This document shows positions 1-7,802 of a stretch of 24,780 bases of DNA, piece by piece. The notes under the pieces were generated by a model. The model did not search any database, was not told where the DNA came from, and saw only the letters and a list, made by a program, of their open reading frames with translations. Location of the stretch: positions 1 to 24,780 of the forward strand of contig JANNRA010000104.1 in assembly GCA_031401035.1 (NCBI GenBank), in the 5' to 3' direction. Position numbers and translations under genes: made by a program. Position 1 is the first letter of the stretch. Each line of letters opens with the position of its first letter. The DNA is from JANNRA01 sp031401035. GTDB taxonomy: Bacteria > Desulfobacterota > Binatia > HRBIN30 > CADEER01.

Positions 1-1614
1 ATACGACCGCTGCGCGGTCTACTCGGGACGTTCGGACAGCGATCAGCCGACCACCCCGAGTAGGCCAAAGGCCGTATCGAGGGGCGATGGTCGCCAGCAG
101 GCGCAGCCGCCCGCCGCAGTCGGGGCACGCCAACACGTCACACGCGAAGACGCGGCGGAGCAGGTCAGCCCAGGCGACATAGCGCGGCCGCACGGAGGCG
201 GCCGGCGTCGGTTTCGCGTCGGGTGCGGCGCCTGGCGTGATCGAGCCGTTCGCCGGCGTCGCTGCCGGTGCCGACGCCGCGCCGGGCGGAGCGGTGGCCG
301 GCGGCGGCGCCGGGCGCGGCACGGGCGCGGCGACAGCCGGGCCGCTGTGGCAGCGCCCGCGCGGGGCGAAGGTGCCGTGGTAGAGGAGCAGGTTGATGCG
401 CGGGCGCGGAATCATGACCGCGAGCTTCTCCAGGAACCCCGACGGTTCGAAGCAGAGCGCCCGCGTGCCGTCGCGCCACGGCCGGCGCAGGCGCAGCAGC
501 ACCTTGCCGTCCGGCGTCAGCTCCACCGCGTCCTGCGCGACGGGCGGACGCAAGATGTAACGGCAGAGGTGTTCGAGCCGTTCGTTCTCCCCGGCGCGCA
601 CCGCGACGTTGGCGTGCAGGTCGAAGCCCGCCAGGTCGAAGCCCGCGATGTGGGCGTGGCGCGGCCCGCCGGTGGTGACCAGCGGCGCCGTGGGATCACT
701 GCCGACGCGCAGCACCCGCTGCCCGGCACGCGGCCAGGTAGCGACCCGCCCGAGCACCGACGCGCCCTGCACCTGCGCCAGCAGCGGCGATTCGAGGGCC
801 AGCGGGTCGCTGCGCCCGTCGTCGAGACCGCCCTCCAGGTCGATGTCGCGGCGCCGCAGCAGACGGAGGATCCGCCCGCGCACCCGCGCCAGCAGGCGCG
901 CCACCCCGACATCGCTCGGCGGCTCGCGCAGCGACACGAAGCGCTGCGATCCGTCGGGCTGCTCGGCGAATACCCCCTCGGCAAGCAGCGTGTGGAAATG
1001 CGGGTTGACGTTGAGCGCCGACCCGCAGCGCTGAATCGCCGTCACCGCCCCGGCACGGCCCCGCACAGCCCCAGCGCCCGCGCCCGGCGCTGCGTGAACC
1101 CGAGCAGCGCGCGCACGAACACCCCCAGCACGGCGCGGCAGAGGCGGTGGTCGTAGGCCAGCCGATAGCGCAGCCGGACGGGGAGCATCAGGACCCACTG
1201 GCGCACCGGCAGGCCGCCGAGCACGCCGTCGACCAGGTGCGCGGCGCGCTCGCCCATGCGCCGGCTGCAGCACGACGGACAGAATCCGCGGCCCTTGCAC
1301 GAAAATGCGACGAGAATCTCTCGCGTGCACCCGTCGCACCGAAAGCGCGCGAAGCCGCGGGCCATGACGCCGCAGGTGAGGAACTCGCGCAGCTCCCGTT
1401 CGACGAAACGCGGCAGGCCCTCGCCGCCGCCGCGCTGGCGCGCCTCGGCCAGAAAGGTTTCTAGGTGCTCGCGGACGATGCGGTGCAGGACGCTCTGCTC
1501 GGGCTGGCGGCGCACGTAGGTCCGGCGCCCGCGGCCGAGCTGTCCCGCGTGGGTGCCAGCACAGCCGGCTGGCCTCGCCTCCCGCGCCGGGAGCTCCTCT
1601 GCGAACGAATCCAT
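1..1614 (-). pseudogene. IS91-family transposase, frameshifted and running off the left edge
   Basis: This is a rolling-circle HUH transposase remnant. The first frame (1614 to 1042) carries the N-terminal zinc-binding domain, with CDGC, CKGRGFCPSCCSRRM and AAHLVDGVLGGLPVRQWVL, typical of IS91 transposases. It ends at a TGA at 1044-1042. The homology continues in another frame from about 1053 leftwards: VTAIQRCGSALNVNPHFHTL (HUH motif), then HAHIAGFDLAGFDLHA, then LCRYILRPPVAQD with the probable catalytic Tyr, then a Pro/Ala-rich linker and a second zinc ribbon (CPDCGGRLRLLATI). One missing base in the G run near 1048-1051 explains the break. After LLATI the protein loses family resemblance and stays open to the window edge, so the 3' end may be rearranged. 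The gene is probably inactive unless the frameshift is a sequencing error. No clear terIS was recognised in the 187-bp gap to the next gene. Confidence 0.85.
5..63. repeat. Two adjacent inverted repeats at the transposase 3' side
   Basis: Bases 5-10 and 14-19 form a perfect 6-bp stem with a 3-base loop. Bases 19-27 and 55-63 form a perfect 9-bp inverted repeat with a 27-base interior. Both lie just beyond the point where transposase homology ends. IS91-type elements carry small hairpins near their origin end, so this could be part of an element terminus. The left boundary is outside the window. Confidence 0.35.
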
Positions 1615-1801
1615 CGCCGTTGGGCACGCCGGCCCTGCCGCGCGCCCAACACTGATGGGTTAACGGGCAGCCAACACTGTGTGGCGACGGCGATCGCGGC
1701 GGTCGCGGACACGGCGATACCCGTCGGCACGACCGAGAACGCACCTGAGAATCGCGCGGGCTGGTCGCGACGCGCTATCCCGGCGCGGTCGACGGCGCGA
1801 C

Positions 1802-2548
1802 TCACGGCAGCATCACCCGCCCGCCGTCGACGAACAGCACCTGGCCGGTGGTGTAGCTCGATGCGTCCGAGGCGAGGTACAGGACGGCCGCAGCTACCTC
1901 CTCGGGCGCGCCGACGCGCCCGAGCGCCGTCTGCGGCACCAGCGTCTCCCAGCTCGGGACCTTGAAGCCGCCGCCCTCCTGCACCGTGCCGGGGCAGACG
2001 GCGTTGACGCGCACCGCCGGCGCGCATTCGCGCGCCAGGTATCTGGTCATCGTCCACAGCGCCGACTTGGCCGCCGCGTAGGCGAGCATCGGCGGGACGA
2101 CGGCGAACGCCGCCGTGCTGAGCACGTTGACGATCGTGCCGCGGCCGCGCGCGCGCATGCCGGGCACGACGGCGCCGCACAGCTCGAACGGCGCCGTGAC
2201 GTTGACGTCGATGGCCTCGCGCCACTGCGCGGGCGTCGTCGCCAGGGAGTGTTCCGGCCGGCCGCCGCCGGTGGCGTTGTTGACCAGCACGTCGACGCGG
2301 TCCACCGCGGCGGCGACGAGCCGGGCGCGGCCCTCGGCCTGCGACAGGTCGGCAGCCAGCGTCGTCACCCGCGCGCCGTGGCGCGCCCGCAGCTCGTCGG
2401 CCAGGGCCGCGAGCGGCGCCGCGGTGCGCGCGTTCAGGATCAGTTCGGCTCCCGCCTCGGCCAGCATGCGGCTGATGCCGGCGCCGATGTTGCGGCTGGC
2501 GCCGGTGACCAGCGCCACGCGTCCGTCGAGTCGAAATCGCTCCAGCAT
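1802..2548 (-). CDS. Classical short-chain dehydrogenase/reductase
   Basis: This is a 248-residue NAD(P)-dependent oxidoreductase of the classical SDR family, of usual length. The cofactor motif TGASRNIG is at residues 15-22, NNAT at 90-93, the structural Asn in DVNV at 114-117, the catalytic Ser at 144 (NVLSTAA) and YAAAK at 157-161. The C-terminus LFVDGG is typical. The acidic residue expected after the second strand in NAD-specific enzymes is replaced by NAR, which leans towards NADP; this is inference. It is divergent from a second SDR and lies beside acyl-CoA dehydrogenases, so a role in lipid or alicyclic acid breakdown is plausible. The substrate is unknown. The ATG at 2548 gives the canonical N-terminus. 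A weak -10-like TAAGGT lies at 2563-2558. Confidence 0.9.
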   Translation of the reverse strand: MLERFRLDGRVALVTGASRNIGAGISRMLAEAGAELILNARTAAPLAALADELRARHGARVTTLAADLSQAEGRARLVAAAVDRVDVLVNNATGGGRPEHSLATTPAQWREAIDVNVTAPFELCGAVVPGMRARGRGTIVNVLSTAAFAVVPPMLAYAAAKSALWTMTRYLARECAPAVRVNAVCPGTVQEGGGFKVPSWETLVPQTALGRVGAPEEVAAAVLYLASDASSYTTGQVLFVDGGRVMLP

Positions 2549-2673
2549 CGCGGCGCAACCTTAGCCTTGATCCGACGAGGAATTCACGCCGAACAGCGGG
2601 TGATGGTATTGCTGACGGGTGCAGGGGCGGTCCGATCCCCTGGGGGCGTTCCCGAGGCGGCCCGGCGTGTGCC

Positions 2674-2702
2674 TTCACCGGCCGCGGCGAAGTCGCTATA
2701 CC
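2674..2702 (+). promoter_or_regulatory. Putative leaderless promoter of the second SDR
   Basis: TTCACC (2674-2679), a 17-base spacer and TATACC (2697-2702) stand six bases before the GTG start at 2709. Transcription would begin at the start codon, and no Shine-Dalgarno sequence is visible. The same geometry recurs at other genes in the window. Confidence 0.45.
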
Positions 2703-2708
2703 CGGCGC

Positions 2709-3476
2709 GTGACCGAACACGGCGTCAAGGGTCGAGTCGTCATCGTCACCGGCGCCGGCCAGGGCATCGGGCGCGGCATCGCGCGGCACCTCGGTCGCCA
2801 CGGCGCCAGGATCGTCGTCGCGGAGTGGAAGGAGCACCGGCTGCAGCGCACCGTCGGCGAGCTCGAGGCCCTCGGCGTCGAGGTCCTCGGCAGCCTCTGC
2901 AACGTGCAGCGCCAGGCCTCGATCAACGCCATGGTCGACGCCACCATGGCCCGCTTCGGACGCGTCGACGCGCTGGTGAACAACGCCCAGACCTTTCGCG
3001 CCCAGGCAGCGGTCGAGGCGATCACCCAGGCGGATGCCGACGTGTTCCACACCTCCGGGCCGATGGGGACGGTGTGGGCCATGCAGGCGGTCTTCCCGCA
3101 CATGCGCGCGCAGGGCTGGGGCCGCATCGTCAACGTCGGGTCGGCGGCCGGCCTCGTCGGGCTGCGCGGCTACGGCGCCTACGCGATGTCGAAGGAGGCC
3201 ATCCGCGCCATTACCCGCACGGCGGCGCGCGAGTGGGGGCAGTACGGCATCGTCGTCAACTGCTTCTGTCCCGGCGCCGCGTCGGCGCGCGGCACGGCGG
3301 GCCTCGAGCGCGCCGCCGAGCAGGGGCGGGCGCTGGTCTTCGAGCCCTGCATCGAGCGCCTCGGCGACCCCGAGGACGACATCGCGCCGGTCGTCCTGTT
3401 CCTCTGCTCCGACGCCTGCCGCTACCTCACCGGTCAGACCCTGATGATCGACGGCGGCGCCTTCCTCTCGGCGTGA
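2709..3476 (+). CDS. SDR-family oxidoreductase with altered catalytic tetrad
   Basis: This is a 255-residue SDR. Motifs are TGAGQGIG at 14-21, NNAQ at 91-94, catalytic Ser145 (NVGSAAG) and YAMSK at 158-162, with the usual LMIDGG near the end. The segment that normally carries the tetrad Asn (VNLxG) reads HTSGPMGT at about 114-121, so by eye that Asn is replaced by Gly. This suggests an SDR subgroup with changed proton relay or a different substrate. The GTG at 2709 is preferred over the ATG at 2619 because it gives a normal N-terminus and sits just after a -10-like box. It is followed after 50 bases by an acyl-CoA dehydrogenase on the same strand. An acyl-CoA or alicyclic hydroxyacyl substrate is a guess from context. 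Confidence 0.88.
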   Translation: MTEHGVKGRVVIVTGAGQGIGRGIARHLGRHGARIVVAEWKEHRLQRTVGELEALGVEVLGSLCNVQRQASINAMVDATMARFGRVDALVNNAQTFRAQAAVEAITQADADVFHTSGPMGTVWAMQAVFPHMRAQGWGRIVNVGSAAGLVGLRGYGAYAMSKEAIRAITRTAAREWGQYGIVVNCFCPGAASARGTAGLERAAEQGRALVFEPCIERLGDPEDDIAPVVLFLCSDACRYLTGQTLMIDGGAFLSA

Positions 3477-3490
3477 TCCCGCCGGTGCTC

Positions 3491-3519
3491 TTGTTCCACC
3501 CGCTGGCATCGCGTTAACA
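3491..3519 (+). promoter_or_regulatory. Possible leaderless promoter of acyl-CoA dehydrogenase 1
   Basis: TTGTTC (3491-3496) and TTAACA (3514-3519) are separated by 17 bases and end seven bases before the ATG at 3527. The box matches to consensus are poor, and the call rests mainly on geometry shared with other genes here. Confidence 0.25.
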
Positions 3520-3526
3520 GCAGCGG

Positions 3527-4729
3527 ATGGACATCCGCTTCACACCCGAGGAGGAGCGCTTCCGTGCCGAGGCGCGCGCCTGGCTCGCCGCCAACGCGCC
3601 GGCCGGCCGGCCGCCGGAACACGACCTGACCGCCCGCCGCACCTTCGACATGGCCTGGCAGCGCCGCCTCTTCGACGCCGGCTACGCCGGCATCTCGTGG
3701 CCGCAGGCGTACGGCGGCCGCGGCGCGACACTGATGGAGCAGCTCATCTGGTACGAGGAGTTCGCCCGTTCCGGCGCGCACGATCCGACGACGCTGTTCG
3801 TCGGCCTCAACCACGGCGGCCCGACGCTGATCGCCTGCGGCAGCGAGGAACAGAAGGCCTACCACCTGCCGCGCATCCTGCGCGGCGACGTCCTCTGGTG
3901 CCAGGGCTTCTCGGAGCCCGGCGCCGGCTCCGACCTCGCCGCCCTGTCGACCCGCGCGGTGATCGACGGCGACGATCTCGTCGTCACCGGCCAGAAGATC
4001 TGGACCAGCTTCGCGCACGTCGCCGAGTTCCAGGAGCTGCTCGTCCGCACCGATCCAGAGGCACCGAAGCACAAGGGCATCACCTGGGTGATCTGCCCGA
4101 TGGACGCTCCCGGCATCACCATCAGGCCGATCAAGACCATCGCCGGCGGCAGCGACTTCGCCGAGGTGTTCTATGACGAGGTGCGCATCCCGCGCCGCAA
4201 CATCGTCGGCAAGATCAATGAGGGCTGGCAGGTGGCCATGGCGACGCTCAGCTTCGAGCGCGGCACCGCTTTCCTCGCCGAGCAGGTGCGCCTGACGCGG
4301 CTGGTCGACCAGCTGGTCGCGGTGGCCCGCGAGACGCCGTTCGCCGACGGCAGCATGGCGCTTGCCGACGACGAGATCGCCCGCCGTCTGGCGCTCCTGC
4401 GCGCCGAGGTCGAAGCGCTGCGCTCGATGACCTACCGCAGCGTCAGCCGCACGGCGCGCACCGGCATGCCGAGCGTCGAGGCCTCCCTCATCCGTCTCTT
4501 CTTCTCCGAGCTGCAGCAGCGGGTGCTCGCCCTGGCGATGGAGATCCTCGGTCCCGACATCCTCACCTGGGACGCCGAGGGCAGCCCGTCGCGCGCCAGC
4601 CGCCGCGACGCCGGCCCGGCCGGCTGGGTGAGCGACTACCTGATCGGCTTCGCCTCGACCATCGCCGCCGGCTCGAAGGACATTCAGCGCAACATCATCG
4701 GCGATCGCATCCTCGGCCTGCCGCGCTGA
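3527..4729 (+). CDS. Acyl-CoA dehydrogenase (FadE-like), subunit 1
   Basis: This is a 400-residue FAD-dependent acyl-CoA dehydrogenase, full length for the family. It would oxidise an acyl-CoA to the trans-2-enoyl-CoA and pass electrons to ETF in the cytoplasm. The N-terminal helical domain starts at FTPEEERFRAEAR. The FAD/substrate signature CQGFSEPGAGSDLAAL is near residue 125, and TGQKIWTS follows at about 148-155. The C-terminus ends GSKDIQRNIIGDRILGLPR. The position of the classical catalytic Glu (YEG) reads AAG around residue 381. Such proteins often belong to FadE groups that use another base or work as heteromers. A second, shorter acyl-CoA dehydrogenase lies 109 bases downstream, so an alpha2-beta2 complex like those of actinobacterial steroid catabolism is plausible. 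The substrate is not predictable. Confidence 0.92.
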   Translation: MDIRFTPEEERFRAEARAWLAANAPAGRPPEHDLTARRTFDMAWQRRLFDAGYAGISWPQAYGGRGATLMEQLIWYEEFARSGAHDPTTLFVGLNHGGPTLIACGSEEQKAYHLPRILRGDVLWCQGFSEPGAGSDLAALSTRAVIDGDDLVVTGQKIWTSFAHVAEFQELLVRTDPEAPKHKGITWVICPMDAPGITIRPIKTIAGGSDFAEVFYDEVRIPRRNIVGKINEGWQVAMATLSFERGTAFLAEQVRLTRLVDQLVAVARETPFADGSMALADDEIARRLALLRAEVEALRSMTYRSVSRTARTGMPSVEASLIRLFFSELQQRVLALAMEILGPDILTWDAEGSPSRASRRDAGPAGWVSDYLIGFASTIAAGSKDIQRNIIGDRILGLPR

Positions 4730-4741
4730 CCGGCAAGACTC

Positions 4742-4819
4742 TTCACACGGAGAAACGGAGTCACGGAGCGCATATGCCCTCGATCGGCCCCTCTCCGTTG
4801 CTCCGTTGCTCCGTGTGAG
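4742..4819. repeat. Long imperfect inverted repeat of ACGGAG units
   Basis: Arms 4742-4768 and 4793-4819 are 27 bases each and match at about 24 positions in inverted orientation. Each arm is itself made of three ACGGAG-type units. The 24-base loop is not repetitive. It fills most of the gap between the two acyl-CoA dehydrogenase genes and could form a strong RNA stem-loop, acting as an attenuator or processing site, or be a dispersed intergenic repeat. Confidence 0.75.
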
Positions 4820-4838
4820 TTCTTTTCTGGAGATTTCT

Positions 4839-5894
4839 ATGGATCTGATGCCTACCCAGGACCAGGACGCGATCCGCGATTCGGTGCGCGCCTTTCTCGA
4901 GGCCGAGCTGCCGATGTCGCGCGTGCGCGCTCTCTGCGGCGCCAACGCCGATGCGTACGACGCGTTGTGGCGCGAGGCGGCGGGGCTGGGGTTTTTCGCG
5001 CTCGGACTGCCGGAGTCGCAGGGCGGGGCGGGGTACGCCCTCACCGAGGAGATGGTGCTGTTCGAGGAACTCGGCCGTACGCTGGCACCGGGGCCGTGGC
5101 TCGGCACCGTGCTGGCCGCGCACGCCCTGGCGGCGGCGGGGCACGCGTCGCTGCCGCGGCTGGTCGCCGGCGAGCTGCGCGTCGCGCTGTGCGTCGACCC
5201 CTGGGGCGGCGCCCTGACGGCGCGCGGCGAACGGCTGTCGGGCACGCGCACGGCGGTGCTCGGCGCCGGACTGGCCGAGGCGTTCCTGGTGATCGACGAC
5301 GCCGGCGTCTGGTTCGTGCCCGCCGATGGCGCCGTGCGCGTCGACGCGACGGCGAGCCTCGACGCCACCAACCCGGTCGGCGTCGTCACCTTCGTCGATG
5401 CGCCGGTGACGTCGCTGCCGATCGCGGCGGCGGCGCTGCGCCGCGCCGCGACTGTCCTCGCCTGCGCCGAAGCGGTGGGCGGCATCGCCCGCACCGTCGA
5501 GCAGTCGGTCGAGTACGGCAAGGTGCGGCAGCAGTTCGGCAAGCCGATCGGCTCGTTCCAGGCGGTGAAGCACCGCTGCGCCGACATGGCCGTGCGCGCC
5601 GAGGTGGCGCGCAGCGCCTCCACCTATGCGGCGGTGTCGGTGCGCGACGCGGCCGACGATGTCGATTTCCAGTGCGCCGTGGCCAAGGTCCTGTGCGCCA
5701 ACGCCTACCTCCAGAACGCCGCCGACAATGTGCAGAACCACGGCGGCATGGGCTTCACCTGGGAGTGCGACGCGCACCTGTTCGTCAAGCGCGCGCGCGC
5801 CTTCGACACTACGCTGGGTTCGCGCCGCGCCCAGCTCGACTCGTTGGTTGCCGGCTTCCGCGCCAACTCTGCGTTTTCCGCGCCTCTGCGTTGA
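4839..5894 (+). CDS. Acyl-CoA dehydrogenase (FadE-like), subunit 2
   Basis: This is a 351-residue acyl-CoA dehydrogenase homologue, shorter than the usual 380-400. The start ATG at 4839 has a GGAG Shine-Dalgarno eight bases upstream; the longer reading from 4806 would add residues encoded by the preceding repeat. The middle domain is degenerate compared with subunit 1 and lacks the SEPGAGSD motif. The C-terminal domain is clear: VRQQFGKPIGSFQAVKH and HGGMGFTWECDAHLFVKRA. This pattern fits the partner subunit of a heteromeric FadE pair. The last nine residues (NSAFSAPLR) are encoded by a small repeat and look like an extension on the family C-terminus. It is convergent with the ABC transporter gene, 20 bases apart. 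Confidence 0.88.
   Translation: MDLMPTQDQDAIRDSVRAFLEAELPMSRVRALCGANADAYDALWREAAGLGFFALGLPESQGGAGYALTEEMVLFEELGRTLAPGPWLGTVLAAHALAAAGHASLPRLVAGELRVALCVDPWGGALTARGERLSGTRTAVLGAGLAEAFLVIDDAGVWFVPADGAVRVDATASLDATNPVGVVTFVDAPVTSLPIAAAALRRAATVLACAEAVGGIARTVEQSVEYGKVRQQFGKPIGSFQAVKHRCADMAVRAEVARSASTYAAVSVRDAADDVDFQCAVAKVLCANAYLQNAADNVQNHGGMGFTWECDAHLFVKRARAFDTTLGSRRAQLDSLVAGFRANSAFSAPLR
5867..5892 (+). repeat. Direct repeat of CTCTGCGTT within the 3' end of a gene
   Basis: CTCTGCGTT occurs at 5867-5875 and again at 5884-5892, a 17-base period. The second copy runs into the TGA stop of the acyl-CoA dehydrogenase. The repeat therefore encodes the protein's final residues. It resembles short tandem intergenic repeats and may have inserted over the original stop. 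Confidence 0.6.
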
Positions 5895-5914
5895 GGTCTT
5901 TTGTCAGATCAAGG

Positions 5915-7696
5915 CTAACCCGCCAGGCGTCGGAACAGCTCGCTGCGCACCAGCAGCTCGTCGTAGGTGCCGCAGTCGGCGAGTCGCCCGTCGACGAGCA
6001 TGGCGATACGGTCGCAGGCGCGCACGGTGGAGAGGCGGTGGGCGATGAGCAGGACTGTCTTGGCGCCGCGCAGCGCGCCGAGCGCCTCGGCGACGGCTGC
6101 CTCGGTAGCGGTGTCGAGCGCCGCGGTGGCCTCGTCGAGGACCAGGACGTCGGGGTCGTGATACAGCGCCCGCGCGATGCCGAGGCGTTGGCGCTCGCCG
6201 CCGGCGAGGCGCAGGCCGCGCTCGCCGACGCGGGTCTCGAGCCCGTCGGGAAGACTGGCGACGACCGCTTCGAGCTGCGCGGTGCGCAGCGCCGCGCGCA
6301 CGCGCGCCTCGTCGATGTCGCGTTCGGCGATGCCGAGCGCGACGTTGCGGCACAGCGTGTCGTCGAGCAGCACGATCGCCTGCGGCACGTAGCCGACGTG
6401 CCGCCGCCAGTCGCGCCCGTGGCCGGCGAGGTCGACGCCGTCGACGGTCACCTGCCCCGTCGTCGGCGGCAGCAGCCCGACGATGATATCGACCAGCGTG
6501 CTCTTGCCGGCGCCGGTGGGGCCGACGATGCCGAGCGACTCGCCGCGGCGGATGGTCAGGGTGAGGTCGCGCAGCGCCGGCGCGGCGGCGCCGGGGTAGG
6601 TGTAGGCGATGTCGACGAGGGCGATGGTGGCGCGGAAATCGAGTGGCGCTGGGCTCTCCGGCTCCGCCCAGCCGGCGCCGGTGACCAGCTGGTAGTCGTC
6701 GTACAGGGCTCGCACCGGGACGGCGCGAGAGCGGATCTCCGTCAGCCGCCAGGTGATGCGGTTTGCCATCGGCACGATCCGGAAGCCGGCGTAGGCGAAG
6801 AGTCCCAGTAGCGGCAGGCCGGCGGTGCCGCCGCGGCCGCTCAGCGTCAGCAGGACGGCGATGAGCAGCGCGCCGCAGACGAACACGGTCTCGATGATCA
6901 GCGGCGGCAGCGCTTCCAGGGTGACGTTGAGGTGGCCGACCTCGAGCCGGGCGCGCTGCTGCGCCGAGTAGGCGCGATAGAAGAAGTCCTCGCGCCCGAG
7001 CGCCTTGATCTCCTTGATGGCGCCGAGGGCGTGTTGCAGCGTCTTCAGCATGTCGTGGCCGAGGGTATGCTCGTCGGCACCGGTGCGCCGCGCCAGACGC
7101 CGGGTGGCGCGCAGGAGCGCGATCACCACCACCACCAGCACGGCGCCGGCGGCGCAGGTGACGCCGGGGGCGGCGGCGAGCAGGACGGCGACGATGCCGG
7201 CGCCGATGAATGCCTCGGAGCCGATCGCGGTGGCGGCGCTGAGGGCGACGAAGACGGCGTTGACGCACTGGGTGGTGTTGCGGATGAGCTCCGCCGAGTC
7301 GCGGCGGAAGTGGAATGGATAGGGCGCCAGCAGGTACCCGTACAGCATGGTGCAGGCGAGCTCGGCGCCCGACTCGCCGACGATGCGGTGGCGCAGGTGC
7401 TGCGCGCCTGCGAGCAAGAGATTCTTGCCGACGTAATAGGCGGCGACGAGGATCGTCAACTGCACGACCACCGCGTCGGTGCCCTGGCGCGGCAGATGCG
7501 CGACGACCCAGGCCAGTGCCGGCACGCGCGTCGGCGCGCTCGGGTCGCCGATGACGCTGATGAGACCGAATACCGCCGCCGCCGCGCCGGCCTCGGCGAG
7601 GCCGGTGAGCACCGCCAACACCGGCACCAGAATCCACCAGCGCCGTTGTGTCGGCGGCAGCATGGCGAGGCACTGGCGTACGGTGTCGAGCATCAT
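5915..7696 (-). CDS. PglK-like ABC transporter, probable lipid-linked oligosaccharide flippase
   Basis: This is a 593-residue half-transporter with a fused membrane domain (about 20-330) and ATPase domain (about 355-593). In the membrane domain, YGYLLAPYPFHFRRDSAELI at about 119-138 resembles the PglK/WlaB flippases (YLxxPYxFxxxxNSAExIRN). ATPase motifs are Walker A GPTGAGKST at 392-400, Q-loop Gln439, signature LAGGERQ at 497-503, Walker B VLVLDEA at 517-523 and His553 in LIAHRLST. PglK flips undecaprenyl-PP-heptasaccharide in Campylobacter. Here the gene ends an operon after two ALG-like mannosyltransferases, which fits flipping of the product to the oligosaccharyltransferase. Tandem ATGs at 7696 and 7693 are both possible starts, with GGGGA just upstream. 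A general MsbA-like lipid exporter is the alternative. Confidence 0.88.
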   Translation of the reverse strand: MMLDTVRQCLAMLPPTQRRWWILVPVLAVLTGLAEAGAAAAVFGLISVIGDPSAPTRVPALAWVVAHLPRQGTDAVVVQLTILVAAYYVGKNLLLAGAQHLRHRIVGESGAELACTMLYGYLLAPYPFHFRRDSAELIRNTTQCVNAVFVALSAATAIGSEAFIGAGIVAVLLAAAPGVTCAAGAVLVVVVIALLRATRRLARRTGADEHTLGHDMLKTLQHALGAIKEIKALGREDFFYRAYSAQQRARLEVGHLNVTLEALPPLIIETVFVCGALLIAVLLTLSGRGGTAGLPLLGLFAYAGFRIVPMANRITWRLTEIRSRAVPVRALYDDYQLVTGAGWAEPESPAPLDFRATIALVDIAYTYPGAAAPALRDLTLTIRRGESLGIVGPTGAGKSTLVDIIVGLLPPTTGQVTVDGVDLAGHGRDWRRHVGYVPQAIVLLDDTLCRNVALGIAERDIDEARVRAALRTAQLEAVVASLPDGLETRVGERGLRLAGGERQRLGIARALYHDPDVLVLDEATAALDTATEAAVAEALGALRGAKTVLLIAHRLSTVRACDRIAMLVDGRLADCGTYDELLVRSELFRRLAG

Positions 7697-7802
7697 TCCC
7701 CGGCGCGCGTGGCGTGCGCCGCGCCGTGTCTCATACGTCTCGCAGGCGGGCGCCGCCACCGCCGCGCCTGTCGCCGGCCGATCCGGGGTCCCCGTCGGTC
7801 GA

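Noticed and set aside
1646..1679. CCAACACTG repeated at 1646-1654 and 1671-1679 as possible transposon terminus
   Set aside because: It is a short repeat with no hairpin or known terIS match; kept only as an observation.
1461..3509. A 682-codon open frame on the minus strand, and similar long open frames over other genes
   Set aside because: It overlaps recognised SDR genes in another frame and gives only Arg/Ala/Gly-rich translation; very high GC makes such frames open by chance.
2561..5918. GATCAAGGCTAA at 5907-5918 and its inverted copy at 2561-2572, flanking the SDR/acyl-CoA dehydrogenase genes
   Set aside because: Many 12-base matches are expected by chance in 25 kb, and no target duplication or element end accompanies them.
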